Below, piece by piece: positions 23,112-31,827 of a DNA stretch of 64,000 bases. The notes beneath the pieces are model-generated. The model saw nothing but the letters and a program-made list of their open reading frames with translations, made no database searches and had not been told where the DNA came from. The position numbers and the translations under genes were made by a program. This DNA comes from an uncultured Clostridia bacterium (GTDB lineage: Bacteria > Bacillota > Clostridia > Christensenellales > CAG-138): positions 57,067 through 121,066 of the forward strand of contig CAMVMM010000006.1 of the NCBI GenBank assembly GCA_947168565.1, in the 5' to 3' direction. The stretch's first letter is position 1, and each line of letters begins with the position of its first letter.

Positions 23112-24755
23112 TCAGCCAACGGCGGGTATCTCCGGCGGGTTGCTGGAAAACACCGCGCCGTTTGTGAAGCTGCCGAAATAGCTGTATGCATCCGATTTCG
23201 CTTCATCGAATATGAGCATATCGCCGTGAACGCGGAACACGTAGGAATACGCGCCGTCGTCTATGCTGAGGGTTTTTCCGTCGTCCTCATAAGTATATTT
23301 GCTGCCGACACCGATATAGTTCGAATACGGCGCGAAGCACATCGTGCAGGCATTGTCCTTATCAAAAAGCGCGATATTGGCCATGCCTGCATAATACTGA
23401 AGCTTGTCGCCCGGATCGATGCAGTAGTAGACCTTGGAGGGCTCCGCGCCCTCGGGCTGCGAAACTATGCTTGCGCCGCGCTTGATAAGAAATTCCGAAG
23501 GAATGTGAAGCTTCATGGCGCTGCCGCCCTCCTCGGTCAGAAAAACGCGGTTCACGGCGGTGGAGATCTCGAATTCGTGCCTTTTGCCCTCGGCGTCCCT
23601 CGCGGTCACAAGGGCCTTGCCGTCCTTTTTTTCAAGGGCGTAGTCGGAATATTCGGAAATAAAGCTGTTGTAGTATTTCAATCTCCAGCCGTTCGTGGCG
23701 TAAAGGGTCAGAATATCGTCCTTCGCGGAGGCGCCGAAGCCGAGGCAGAAGCTCTCCGTTTCGCCGTCGCCGTCCGCATCGGCACTCACTTCGCCGAGCG
23801 CGGCCGCCTGCGTGTTTGCGTAGTTCACGGGGTAAAACACCGCGCCGTCCTCAAAAAACGCGGGGGCGGGGTTGCCCGTGCTCGCCCGATCGTCAAGCAC
23901 AAGTATATCCCCAAGGGAGTGGAAAACCAGCATATTGGTTCTTCCCTCCTGCTGATTATCGGCCGTCAGCACAAAATCGCCGCTCTTTTCATGAAAGCTC
24001 ATGCTGCCGGTGATATTGCCGCCCATGGAAAAATCGCTTGCAAGCATGAAGCGCCCCGCGTTCAGATCCATGGTAAACGCCGCGTCTATGCGCGTGCTCT
24101 CTATCGCGTAGCGCGAGGGCTCGGGGCGGTAATAGCTGTATCTTCTGCCGTTTTCGCCGCCGAAATCGGAAAGCGGATACACAAGCCCGGTTTTTTTGAA
24201 GTATTCAAGCGCAAGCGCCTCGCATTTGGTCTGCATATACTTGGTGTCGCACCTCTCGGCATCGGCCTGAAGCGCCTGCGGGAAAAGCTCCTTTATGTCG
24301 CCCTCCCGGTTCGCGTCCCCCGCGGGAAAGGTCAGCCGCTCCGCCCGCCAAAGGGTGGGGGAGGCCTCGTCCTTCACGGCGCTCATCACCGCGGGAGCGG
24401 ATACTGAAAAGGCGGGCTTTGATGAAGCGTCCTCAAAGCGCTCGTACTCCGCGTAATACACAAGCGCGTAAACCTTCGCCGCGTCATTCTCACTCTCTCC
24501 CTTTTCAACGCCGAGCAGCTTGAAGTCGGGGCAGATGAAGCGGAAATGGGAATCCACCGTGCGGCAATTCTCAACTATTGCCGATTGAAGCGTCAGCCGC
24601 AGACCGGCGTCAGCCTGCGCGAAAAGGGGCGCGTCGGAGCTTTTTTCCGTGTTGCTTCGGGGCGATATGAGCAACAGCCCTATCACGAAAATAACTATGG
24701 CAAAGCCTAATATGCCGAGGATTATGGGGGTTGAGTCGCTTGATTTTCTGCGCAT
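23112..24755 (-). CDS. Membrane-anchored extracellular protein, unknown
   Basis: Protein of 547 aa. A short basic N-terminus (MRRKSSDS) is followed by one strong membrane helix (about 10-33), and the remaining 510 residues should face outside. They look beta-rich with several Tyr/Asp patches. A segment near residue 330 reads SADADGDGETES, a possible calcium-binding loop. I recognise no family. I chose the ATG at 24755, which has AAAGG 8 bases upstream, rather than the GTG three codons earlier. It has its own promoter and a leader of about 120 bases. Confidence 0.7.
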   Translation of the reverse strand: MRRKSSDSTPIILGILGFAIVIFVIGLLLISPRSNTEKSSDAPLFAQADAGLRLTLQSAIVENCRTVDSHFRFICPDFKLLGVEKGESENDAAKVYALVYYAEYERFEDASSKPAFSVSAPAVMSAVKDEASPTLWRAERLTFPAGDANREGDIKELFPQALQADAERCDTKYMQTKCEALALEYFKKTGLVYPLSDFGGENGRRYSYYRPEPSRYAIESTRIDAAFTMDLNAGRFMLASDFSMGGNITGSMSFHEKSGDFVLTADNQQEGRTNMLVFHSLGDILVLDDRASTGNPAPAFFEDGAVFYPVNYANTQAAALGEVSADADGDGETESFCLGFGASAKDDILTLYATNGWRLKYYNSFISEYSDYALEKKDGKALVTARDAEGKRHEFEISTAVNRVFLTEEGGSAMKLHIPSEFLIKRGASIVSQPEGAEPSKVYYCIDPGDKLQYYAGMANIALFDKDNACTMCFAPYSNYIGVGSKYTYEDDGKTLSIDDGAYSYVFRVHGDMLIFDEAKSDAYSYFGSFTNGAVFSSNPPEIPAVG

Positions 24756-24882
24756 AGTGAACACCTTTCTTTTTTACGGGGGAGCCGCTGTAAATGTTGA
24801 TGCGGGAGGGAGCATACGCTTCTTTCCTGCGCAGGCGGGAAATGCGTGCGCCAAGCCGAAAAGCCCCCTCCGAATCATGTAT

Positions 24883-24911
24883 ATTTTACCTTAAATCAAG
24901 CCGAAGTTCAA
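24883..24911 (-). promoter_or_regulatory. Promoter for the 547-aa protein gene
   Basis: Minus strand: TTGAAC, 17 bases, TAAAAT. Confidence 0.65.
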
Positions 24912-25109
24912 TCGAGCTTTTTTGAGCGAAACGGAGGAAAAAACGCATAAAAGGGGGAATAAATGCCGATGGACGCTTGAATATTTAAATTATATTATGC
25001 TTTTGTTGAATTGTGAACAAATTATTAAATTTTCTTGTCAAGGTTGACAGGGGGAGCTAAAGCGTCTAAAATGAAAAAATCCTGTATCTTTACGTTGAAG
25101 GAGAAGGGC
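24912..25109. other. AT-rich divergent spacer
   Basis: About 200 bases between divergent genes. It is AT-rich from 24970 to 25045, with TTGTTGAATTGTGAACAA as a near-palindrome around 25003-25021. No firm -35/-10 pair for the plus-strand gene was found. Confidence 0.35.
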
Positions 25110-25892
25110 ATGAACTGGTTTTTTAAGCAGGATCGCACGGCGCCGATCATCACCGCAAGGGCGCATATCGCCTCGATGCATATTGAAAATCCGGATGAGC
25201 TCAACTATCCTGAAACCGCCATTCTGTTTTATATGCATAGCGGCGTGGAGTATCTGAAAGAGGAATACGGCGCAAGGCTGCTTTCAAAAAAGCTGCCGCG
25301 CTTTTTGCAGGGCTGCCCCGTGTATCTTATGGATGACGATATCTGCATTTTGGATGGCGGCAGGGGCGCACCGCAGGCGGCGGACACGGTGGAAACGCTT
25401 GCGGCGCTCGGCGTGGAGCGCGTGATCACGGTCGGCATGTTCGGCGCCTTCGGTGAAGGGGTTGAAACGGGGGATATTATCGTGCCGAGCCTTGCGTTTA
25501 TAGAGGAAGGCACCTCGCAGCATTATTTGGAAAAGCCGGAATATGCTTATCCCGATGAGGCGCTTGCGCACAGGCTTGCGGAATTGACCGGCGCGTCAAA
25601 GGCGCGGATAGTTTCCACGGATTCCGTTTACCGCCAAACCTATTTCAAGGAGCGGCTCTGGCGCGAGAAGGGCGCCGTGGGCGTGGATATGGAAACGAGC
25701 GCTGTGTTCACCGTTTCGCGCTGCCTCGGCATAAGCGCCGCCTCGCTTCTGATCGCCTCCGATAAGCACCCGAAGGAGCCCGGGGAAGCAAAGTGGGAAT
25801 GGAAAATGACGCGGGAAATGCGCTGCGGATTCTTTGACCGCGCCGTTTCCGCCGTTCGGGAGATCGTGCGCGGGGGGAGCGAAAAGCGGTGA
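25110..25892 (+). CDS. Nucleoside phosphorylase (PNP/UDP family)
   Basis: Enzyme of 260 aa of the purine/uridine phosphorylase family, which splits nucleosides with phosphate to give a free base and ribose-1-phosphate. The glycine-rich VGMFGAFGEGVETGDIIVP strand-loop and the GVDMETSAVF motif (base- and ribose-binding region) are clear. The final ASDKHPKEPGEAKWEW segment fits the uridine phosphorylase-like branch. I chose ATG 25110 because GAAGGAGAAGGGC precedes it; the frame opens 25 codons earlier. A 17-bp repeat array starts at its stop codon. Confidence 0.85.
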   Translation: MNWFFKQDRTAPIITARAHIASMHIENPDELNYPETAILFYMHSGVEYLKEEYGARLLSKKLPRFLQGCPVYLMDDDICILDGGRGAPQAADTVETLAALGVERVITVGMFGAFGEGVETGDIIVPSLAFIEEGTSQHYLEKPEYAYPDEALAHRLAELTGASKARIVSTDSVYRQTYFKERLWREKGAVGVDMETSAVFTVSRCLGISAASLLIASDKHPKEPGEAKWEWKMTREMRCGFFDRAVSAVREIVRGGSEKR

Positions 25893-25968
25893 TCCGCATA
25901 AGCGGGTGATCCGGTTAAACGGGCGATCCGGATAAACGGGCGATCCGCATAAGCGGGTGATCCGGATA
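25885..25968. repeat. 17-bp tandem repeat, five copies
   Basis: Units of the form ARCGGGYGATCCGNATA: the first is one base short (25885-25900), then four full copies run to 25968. The array begins inside the last codons of the nucleoside phosphorylase gene and ends 16 bases before the VanZ start codon. Confidence 0.92.
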
Positions 25969-25984
25969 AATAATGGAGTGAATA

Positions 25985-26512
25985 ATGATCCGAAGGGTGA
26001 ATGAAAACAAAATGAAATCGAATGATGCCGGCAAAATCGAATCGGGAGCGGGGAAGGCTCAGCCGGGCGGAGCGGCGCGCACGGTGGTGCTTGCCGTGCT
26101 TGCGGCGTATCTTACGGTGCTGCTCTATCTTCTGTTTTTCCGCACCCCTTTCGACGGGTTGGTTTCACGCGCCTCGCTCCTAAAGCCCGTGCCGTTTGAA
26201 ACCATTATTTCGCAGCTTCACGCATGGCGGTCGAATCGGGGCGTGCTGGTGCGCTACGGCGCAACCAATCTGATAGGGAACCTCGTGCTTTTCGCGCCGA
26301 TGGGCTTTCTGCTGCCGTGCGCGTTCAAAAGGCTGCGCAGGGCGTATCTCACCCTGCCCGCCGTTATGGCGGCGGTGGTGCTTGCGGAGCTTATTCAGCT
26401 TTTTGCAAAGCTCGGCTTTGCGGACGTGGACGATCTTATTTTGAATACAGCAGGAGCCGCAATGGGCTATTTCGCGTTTTGGCTGGCTAAAATAAGCTGC
26501 CGGGAGGGTTGA
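25985..26512 (+). CDS. VanZ family membrane protein
   Basis: Membrane protein of 175 aa. After a charged N-terminus of about 35 residues come four hydrophobic helices with the VanZ signature: NLIGNLVLFAPMGFLLP in the middle and GFADVDDLILNTAGAAMGY near the end. VanZ of vancomycin-resistance clusters gives low-level teicoplanin resistance, but most members have no assigned role in glycopeptide resistance, and no van genes are near. GGAGTG precedes the ATG. Confidence 0.9.
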   Translation: MIRRVNENKMKSNDAGKIESGAGKAQPGGAARTVVLAVLAAYLTVLLYLLFFRTPFDGLVSRASLLKPVPFETIISQLHAWRSNRGVLVRYGATNLIGNLVLFAPMGFLLPCAFKRLRRAYLTLPAVMAAVVLAELIQLFAKLGFADVDDLILNTAGAAMGYFAFWLAKISCREG

Positions 26513-26556
26513 AGCCCCGATGCGGCGCGCCCTTGCGCCCGGCAAAACCGAAGCCT

Positions 26557-26598
26557 TCGACCGTTTTTCAAGCGCCCTCGACCGTTTTTCAAGCGCCC
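26557..26598. repeat. 21-bp direct duplication
   Basis: Two identical copies at 26557-26577 and 26578-26598, containing CGACCGTTTTTCAAGCG. The second copy runs into the VanZ terminator. Confidence 0.85.
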
Positions 26599-26615
26599 TC
26601 GGGCGTTTTATTTTT
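26593..26615 (+). terminator. Terminator after VanZ
   Basis: CGCCC-TC-GGGCG followed by TTTTATTTTT. Confidence 0.6.
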
Positions 26616-26617
26616 GC

Positions 26618-26646
26618 TTGACAAACGGGCAATAAAATAATAAAAT
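26618..26646 (+). promoter_or_regulatory. Sigma-A promoter for the M16C peptidase gene
   Basis: TTGACA, 17 bases, TAAAAT. It leaves a leader of about 45 bases. Confidence 0.8.
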
Positions 26647-26699
26647 CATATGGTTGACTTTGACATATAACCCCAAGCGGGAAAGCAGGAGGAATCGTT

Positions 26700-29558
26700 A
26701 TGAAACTTGATATCGGCACCAAGATCGGCGGCTTTCGGGTGGAGCGCATCCGCGAATCGAAGGAGCTTGGCGGCAGGCTCGTTGAAATGAGGCACGAGGT
26801 CTGCGGCGCGCAGCTTCTTTGGATGGACAACGGCGAGAGCAACAAGCTTTTCTCGGTCTATTTCAAAACCCTGCCCGAGGATCACACCGGCGTTTTCCAT
26901 ATTTTGGAGCATTCCGTGCTCTGCGGCTCCGAAAAATACCCCGTAAAGGAGCCCTTTGTGGATCTGATGAAGAGCTCCATGAACACCTTCCTGAACGCGA
27001 TGACCTTTCAGGATAAAACCATGTATCCCATCTCCAGCCGCAACGAGCGCGATTTTCTGAACCTCACCTCCGTTTATCTGGACGCGGTGTTCGCCCCGCT
27101 CAGCGTTCGTGATGAAAACGCCTTCCGTCAGGAGGGCTGGCACCTTGAAAAGAACGAGGGCGAGGATGCGTACTTCAACGGCGTTGTGTACAACGAAATG
27201 AAGGGCGCCATGGCGAACGTGGACGATATTCTGGAATCGGGCATGAACGCGCTGCTGTTCCCCGATAACTGCTACGGCTATAATTCCGGCGGCGATCCGG
27301 AGCATATTCCGGAGCTTACCTACGGAATGTACTGCACGATGTATCATAAGTATTACAGCCCCGCGAATGCCAGGTTCTATCTGGACGGGGACGTGCCGCT
27401 TGAAAAAACAATAGAGCTTATAGATGAGTATATCGGGGGGGCCGCCCATGAGGAGGCGCCGCACGATATCCGCCTTCAAAAGGAGAGGGTCGGCGAAGGC
27501 ACGCTTTACTACGAGATCGCGCCGGATGCGGACGAAACAAATAAAACCGTGCTCAGCTTCGGCAGGATAGTGGGCGATTTTGCAAAGAAGCGCCGCAACT
27601 TTATGTGCGAGGTGCTTTGCAGCTACCTCGGCGGCTCGAACGACGCGCCCATCACCCGCGCAATACTCGACGCGGGGCTTGGAGAGGATGTTCAGCTTTA
27701 CGTAACGTACGATATTCAGCAGTCCAAGCTGGTGCTGACGGTTAAAAACACCGAGAAAAGCAAGCTTCAGGCGATAAGGGAAACCGTGTCCAAGGTGGTT
27801 TCGGAGCTTATCGAAAAGGGGCTTGACAGGGAGCTTTTGACGGCGCATCTGAACCGCTCCGCCTTCAACATTAAAAATATGTGGGAGCCTTCCGGCCTTG
27901 TGCGCTGCATAATGAGCTCCATGAGCGCGCTCTACGGCGGCGATCCCATGCTCTATATGGAAAACGACGCGGATATCGAGGCGGTGCGTGAAAGCATCGC
28001 AAAGGGCGAGTTTGAAGCGCTGCTCAAGGAGCTGTTTGACTTTGATAAAATGAGCACCCTCACGGTGCTGCCCTCCAAAACGCGCGGCGAGGAGCTTGCG
28101 CGGAAGGCGGCGGATTGGGCAAGGGATATGTATTCCGCCTTCGACGAGGACGATCTGAAGGAGCTTGCAAGGAAAAACGAGCGCCTGCACGCCTGGCAGC
28201 AGGAGCCGGACAGCGAGGATAAGGTCAAAATGCTGCCCGTGCTGCCGCTTTCCGAGGTCGGCCCCGAGCCCATGGTTATTCCCACCGAGCTTGGCGCCGT
28301 GGGCGGCGTTTCGGTGATGCGCCACGCCATCAAAACAAACGGCATAACCCATTTCAACCTGTATTTTGCGATTTCCGATCTTGGGTTCGACGAGCTGCCC
28401 GAGGCGGGGCTTTTGGTGAAGCTGCTTTCAAAGCTGCCCACGAAAAAGCATTCCGTGCAGGAGCTTGACAAGCTTATAAACACCTATATAGGCAGCCTTG
28501 GCTTCGAGGTGCGCGCGGCAAACGAGAGCGAGAGCTTCTGCAGGCCCTATATCAAGGCAAGCTTCTCCGCGCTGGATGAAAACATCTTCAAGGCGGCGGA
28601 GATAGTGGCGGAAATTCTGCTTGAAACGGAGTTTACCGATATTCAGCGCGTGCGTGAAAACGTGATGCAGCTTGATGAAGCCACGAAGCAGCGCGCCATC
28701 ATGGGCGGAAACGCGCTCGGCATCAGCGCCGTTAATTCGCAGTATCTTGCCTCCTCCGCGTGCGAGGATCAGGCAAACGGCGTTGGAATGCGCATGTTCA
28801 TCAAAAAGCTTGCGGCGGAATTTGAAAATGAAGCCGGGCTTCTTTCAGAAAGGCTTCGCGCAATAGCCTGCCGCGCCTTCTGCCGCGAAAGGCTGACCGT
28901 GGGCGAAGCTTCCATGTGCGCCGTGGACACCGCCTCCGTGATCGCTCTCTTCCCCAAGGGCGAGCCCGCTCCCGAAAGGGCGCATTATGAAACCAAGCTG
29001 CCCAAGAAGCTGGGCATCCGCATCCCCGCGCAGGTCGCCTTTGCCGAAAAGGGCATCCATATCGGCAATCTCACCGGCAAAATGAAGATCGCCTGCAATG
29101 TGATAAGCCTCAGCTGGCTTTGGAACAAGGTTCGCGTGCAGGGCGGCGCCTACGGCTGCGGCATCAGAACGAGCGAAGCCGGCACCCTCTGCCATTTCTC
29201 CTACCGCGATCCCTCCCCCGCAAGAACGCTGGGAATGTATGATATTGAGCCGGATTTCATAAAGGAATTCTGCGAGGGCAGCGAGGAAATTGAAAAGTTC
29301 ATCATCTCCGCCGTGGGCGACAGCGAGCCGCTGCTTTCCCCTGCCGAGCAGGCCGCGCTTGCCGAAAGGGAGTGCATGAACGGCATTACTGCGGAGAAAA
29401 AGCGTGAAATGCGCGCCGATATGCTTGCCGCCACCAAGGAGAGCCTGATGGAGCTTTCCGAAACCTTCGAGCGCTGCGCCGCGGAGGGCGCGGTGTGCGT
29501 TGTGGGCAGCGATGCCGCGCTTTCCGAAATAGAAGGGCTTACGGTTATCGATTTGTAA
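26700..29558 (+). CDS. M16C family metallopeptidase (presequence-protease-like)
   Basis: Zinc peptidase of 952 aa that degrades peptides inside a closed chamber. The inverted zinc motif is H67-I-L-E70-H71 (FHILEHSVLCGS), and the distal glutamate is about residue 167 in VVYNEMKGAM. The order of domains is the active M16 domain, an inactive M16-like domain, the M16C-associated hinge (about 450-700) and two further domains, as in PreP and insulinase-family proteins of Firmicutes. GYGCGIRTSEAG-like text near residue 820 (QGGAYGCG) is a typical M16C C-terminal motif. No signal peptide is present. Confidence 0.93.
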   Translation: MKLDIGTKIGGFRVERIRESKELGGRLVEMRHEVCGAQLLWMDNGESNKLFSVYFKTLPEDHTGVFHILEHSVLCGSEKYPVKEPFVDLMKSSMNTFLNAMTFQDKTMYPISSRNERDFLNLTSVYLDAVFAPLSVRDENAFRQEGWHLEKNEGEDAYFNGVVYNEMKGAMANVDDILESGMNALLFPDNCYGYNSGGDPEHIPELTYGMYCTMYHKYYSPANARFYLDGDVPLEKTIELIDEYIGGAAHEEAPHDIRLQKERVGEGTLYYEIAPDADETNKTVLSFGRIVGDFAKKRRNFMCEVLCSYLGGSNDAPITRAILDAGLGEDVQLYVTYDIQQSKLVLTVKNTEKSKLQAIRETVSKVVSELIEKGLDRELLTAHLNRSAFNIKNMWEPSGLVRCIMSSMSALYGGDPMLYMENDADIEAVRESIAKGEFEALLKELFDFDKMSTLTVLPSKTRGEELARKAADWARDMYSAFDEDDLKELARKNERLHAWQQEPDSEDKVKMLPVLPLSEVGPEPMVIPTELGAVGGVSVMRHAIKTNGITHFNLYFAISDLGFDELPEAGLLVKLLSKLPTKKHSVQELDKLINTYIGSLGFEVRAANESESFCRPYIKASFSALDENIFKAAEIVAEILLETEFTDIQRVRENVMQLDEATKQRAIMGGNALGISAVNSQYLASSACEDQANGVGMRMFIKKLAAEFENEAGLLSERLRAIACRAFCRERLTVGEASMCAVDTASVIALFPKGEPAPERAHYETKLPKKLGIRIPAQVAFAEKGIHIGNLTGKMKIACNVISLSWLWNKVRVQGGAYGCGIRTSEAGTLCHFSYRDPSPARTLGMYDIEPDFIKEFCEGSEEIEKFIISAVGDSEPLLSPAEQAALAERECMNGITAEKKREMRADMLAATKESLMELSETFERCAAEGAVCVVGSDAALSEIEGLTVIDL

Positions 29559-29573
29559 TATAATTCATCCTTT

Positions 29574-30125
29574 ATGAACGCAAAAAACGATATGCGGAGC
29601 GGCGCCGTCCATAAGATGGCGCTCTCCGCCCTTATGACCGCGGCGCTGTGCATTCTTGCGCCGCTTTCCGTTCCGATAGGGCCGGTGCCGATAACGCTTT
29701 CGGTGCTGGTGATCTGCCTTTTCCCGTATTTCATCGGTGCAAGGCTTTCCGCGCTTGCGGTGATGCTCTACCTTTTGATAGGCGCGATCGGCCTGCCCGT
29801 TTTCTCCGGCTTTGAGGGCGGCGTCTCCAAGCTCGTCGGCCCCACGGGCGGCTATCTTATAGGCTATATCCCGCTTGTGCTCATCGGCGGCGCAATTATT
29901 GAAAAAACGGATAAACGCTGTGTGCACCTTGCGGGGCTCGCCCTCGGGCTTATCGCCTGCTATGCGCTCGGCACGGTGTGGCTTTCGGTATATCTCAGGA
30001 TCGGCATAGCCTCCGCGCTCTCAAAGGCGGTGCTGCCCTTCATTCCCTTCGATGCGGCAAAGCTCGTGATCGCGGTCATCATCGGTCCCATCGCGGCAAA
30101 TAAGCTCCCGGGCGCAGGCGCGTGA
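29574..30125 (+). CDS. bioY: Biotin transporter BioY
   Basis: Membrane protein of 183 aa with six hydrophobic helices. BioY signatures are visible: LCILAPLSVPIGPVPITLS, then GLPVFSGFEGG and LVGPTGGYLIGY. BioY is the substrate-binding S component of an energy-coupling-factor transporter and can work with shared EcfAAT modules. It starts 15 bases after the M16C gene without a clear ribosome-binding site, so it may rely on coupled translation. No biotin genes are visible. Confidence 0.93.
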   Translation: MNAKNDMRSGAVHKMALSALMTAALCILAPLSVPIGPVPITLSVLVICLFPYFIGARLSALAVMLYLLIGAIGLPVFSGFEGGVSKLVGPTGGYLIGYIPLVLIGGAIIEKTDKRCVHLAGLALGLIACYALGTVWLSVYLRIGIASALSKAVLPFIPFDAAKLVIAVIIGPIAANKLPGAGA

Positions 30126-30200
30126 AGGCTGCACGGCGCACGGCCGAATGAATGAGCGCATCGGCGCGGCAGCGTTTGCGCCGACAGATCCGCGCTCCGT

Positions 30201-30229
30201 TTGCAAAAGCCTCCGCGATATGGTAAAAT
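30201..30229 (+). promoter_or_regulatory. Sigma-A promoter overlapping a repeat array
   Basis: TTGCAA, 17 bases, TAAAAT. The -10 box is inside the first operator-like repeat unit. Confidence 0.65.
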
Positions 30230-30282
30230 AAACCATAGTGGCGGTAAAATAAACCATCATGGCGGTAAAATAAACCATCGTG
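30220..30282. repeat. Three operator-like inverted repeats at 21-bp spacing
   Basis: GGTAAAATAAACCAT occurs at 30222, 30243 and 30264, each the core of an inverted repeat GGT-N9-ACC form (the first copy extends to ATGGT-N7-ACCAT). The spacing of 21 bp equals two helix turns. The array lies between the promoter and the start codon of a TetR gene, so it could be its operator. Confidence 0.75.
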
Positions 30283-30333
30283 GCGGCGGCGCTTTATTTT
30301 GCCCCGCGAAAACGCCGGAAAGGATGGGCTTTT

Positions 30334-30900
30334 ATGGCTGATTTCACCAAAAACGCAATAAAAACGGCCTTTTTGAAGCTTTTGAGCAATAAGCCCATCA
30401 GCAGGATCACCGTGAAGGATATAGTTGAGGAATGCGGCATAAACCGCAATTCGTTTTACTATCATTTCAGGGATATCCCCGCGCTTACCGAGGCGCTTGT
30501 GGATGAGCAGCTTGAAAGGCTCGTGTCCTCCTATTCGCCGGAGGATCCGATACTCGTGTTTATGAATGCCGTGGTGGATTACGCGGAGGCAAACAGAAGC
30601 CTTGCGCTGCACGTGTATCGCTATATGGACAGGGATCAGTTTGAAAGCGGTCTTTTAAAATACTGCGCCATAGTTGCAAACGCATTTGCGGACAGGGCGT
30701 TTTTCGATACCGCCGTGGATGTGGAGCAAAGAAGGCTCGTGTCCAAAATGCTTGCCTGCGAATGCTTCGGGCTGCTGGTGGAATGGGTTTCGGGCGGCAT
30801 GAATGAGCAGCTCAAGCCGCGGATCGCGGAGATCTGCGAAATGCACAATATTCTTGTGCGGGGGCTTATAAGCAGCAGCGAAGCAAAACCGTTTTTATAA
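30334..30900 (+). CDS. TetR/AcrR family regulator
   Basis: Regulator of 188 aa. The N-terminal 50 residues form the TetR helix-turn-helix: KPISRITVKDIVEECGINRNSFYYHFRDI is quoted in two parts as ISRITVKDIVEECG and INRNSFYYHFRDI. The C-terminal ligand domain resembles the DhaS-like branch. I chose ATG 30334 because AAGGA lies 9 bases upstream; the frame extends to 30280 within the repeats. The tandem inverted repeats upstream suggest autoregulation. No target gene is evident, because the next gene has its own -10 box. Confidence 0.88.
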   Translation: MADFTKNAIKTAFLKLLSNKPISRITVKDIVEECGINRNSFYYHFRDIPALTEALVDEQLERLVSSYSPEDPILVFMNAVVDYAEANRSLALHVYRYMDRDQFESGLLKYCAIVANAFADRAFFDTAVDVEQRRLVSKMLACECFGLLVEWVSGGMNEQLKPRIAEICEMHNILVRGLISSSEAKPFL

Positions 30901-30926
30901 GGGCGCGTTTTTCGCGCTTTTTTTGC
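30901..30926 (+). terminator. Terminator after the TetR gene
   Basis: GCGCG-TTTTT-CGCGC followed by a run of seven T. Confidence 0.75.
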
Positions 30927-31043
30927 ACCCTTTTTCATTTTTTATCAAAAAAACACCCGCATTTTTTTGTCATTTTGCGCTAAATGCCCAAAAATCGAAC
31001 ATAATTATCGTAAATGACCGTTTTTCGGCGGCAGCCTTCACTG

Positions 31044-31049
31044 TATAAT
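31044..31049 (+). promoter_or_regulatory. -10 box upstream of the HdeD-like gene
   Basis: TATAAT with only a weak TTTTTC at the -35 place. It lies 32 bases before the start codon. Confidence 0.45.
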
Positions 31050-31080
31050 TAAACTGCGAAAAAGTTTAAGGAGGCTTTGG

Positions 31081-31668
31081 ATGAAAATGCGTTCCGCTGT
31101 GCCGATAACCGTGGTAAAGGCGATCTATATCGCGGCTTCGGCGGCGCTTGCGATCCTGGGCACGCTGTTCGTGTTTCTGCCCGCGGAGGCGATAGACGCG
31201 CTTTCAAAGGCGCTTGGAATACTGATGCTCGTGTTCGCCGTGGCAAGGCTTTTCGGCTATTTCACAAAGGATCTTTACCGCCTCGCCTTTCAGTACGATC
31301 TTCAATTCGGCATTCTGCTGATGGTGCTCGGCATGGTGATGATAGTGAATCCGCGCCAAATTTTGAACCTGACCATAATCGCAATGGGCATAGTGACCCT
31401 TGCGGACGCGCTGTTCAAGCTCAAGATCGCGCTCGATTCCAAAAAATTCGGAATAAGCCAGTGGTGGCTCATACTCGCTGCCGCCGCGCTTGCCGCCGTG
31501 ATCGGCGTATTCGCCGTTTTCAGCCCGTGGGACAACGCAAAGGCGCTTGCCGTTATCTTCGGCTTTTCGCTTATCGCGGAGGGGCTTTTGAACCTTACCG
31601 TGGCGATCCTGACCATTAAAATAGTTAAAAACCAGTATCCGGACGGCGTGGATGAGGATGGATCCTGA
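31081..31668 (+). CDS. HdeD-like (DUF308) membrane protein
   Basis: Membrane protein of 195 aa with six hydrophobic helices in three similar pairs, the DUF308/HdeD layout. Repeating stretches such as LFVFLPAEAIDALSKALG and GMVMIVNPRQILNLTIIAMG show the internal symmetry. HdeD is linked to acid stress in enterobacteria, but the role in Firmicutes is unknown. AAGGAGG precedes the ATG. The C-terminus is short and acidic. Confidence 0.87.
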   Translation: MKMRSAVPITVVKAIYIAASAALAILGTLFVFLPAEAIDALSKALGILMLVFAVARLFGYFTKDLYRLAFQYDLQFGILLMVLGMVMIVNPRQILNLTIIAMGIVTLADALFKLKIALDSKKFGISQWWLILAAAALAAVIGVFAVFSPWDNAKALAVIFGFSLIAEGLLNLTVAILTIKIVKNQYPDGVDEDGS

Positions 31669-31730
31669 AAGCGCACAGGGCGCGGAGCCCGATCGGGAAA
31701 CGGCAACAGTACACAAGCTTTAAAATGCTT

Positions 31731-31799
31731 TAAGTAATGAATAAGCAGTAAATAAGTAATGAATAAGCAGTAAATAAGTAATAAATAAGCAGTAAATAA
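31731..31799. repeat. 22-bp tandem repeat, three copies
   Basis: Copies at 31731-31752, 31753-31774 and 31775-31796, made of the words TAAGTAAT, AATAAGCAGTAAA. The array is AT-rich and has stop codons in several frames. It ends just before the DegV ribosome-binding site. Confidence 0.92.
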
Positions 31800-31827
31800 G
31801 TATAAAAACTCGAAGGAGGGACACACA

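Noticed and set aside
24756-24882. Riboswitch before the 547-aa protein gene
   Set aside because: The leader of about 120 bases can fold, but I could not match any known aptamer consensus.
25985-26512. Glycopeptide resistance cluster
   Set aside because: Only a VanZ-like protein is present; no vanA/B/H/X/Y/S/R genes are nearby.
26646-28352. Long antisense open frame (568 codons) opposite the M16C peptidase
   Set aside because: It is a product of GC-rich codon use on the opposite strand. It lacks a ribosome-binding site and resembles no protein, while the plus-strand frame has clear zinc-motif residues.
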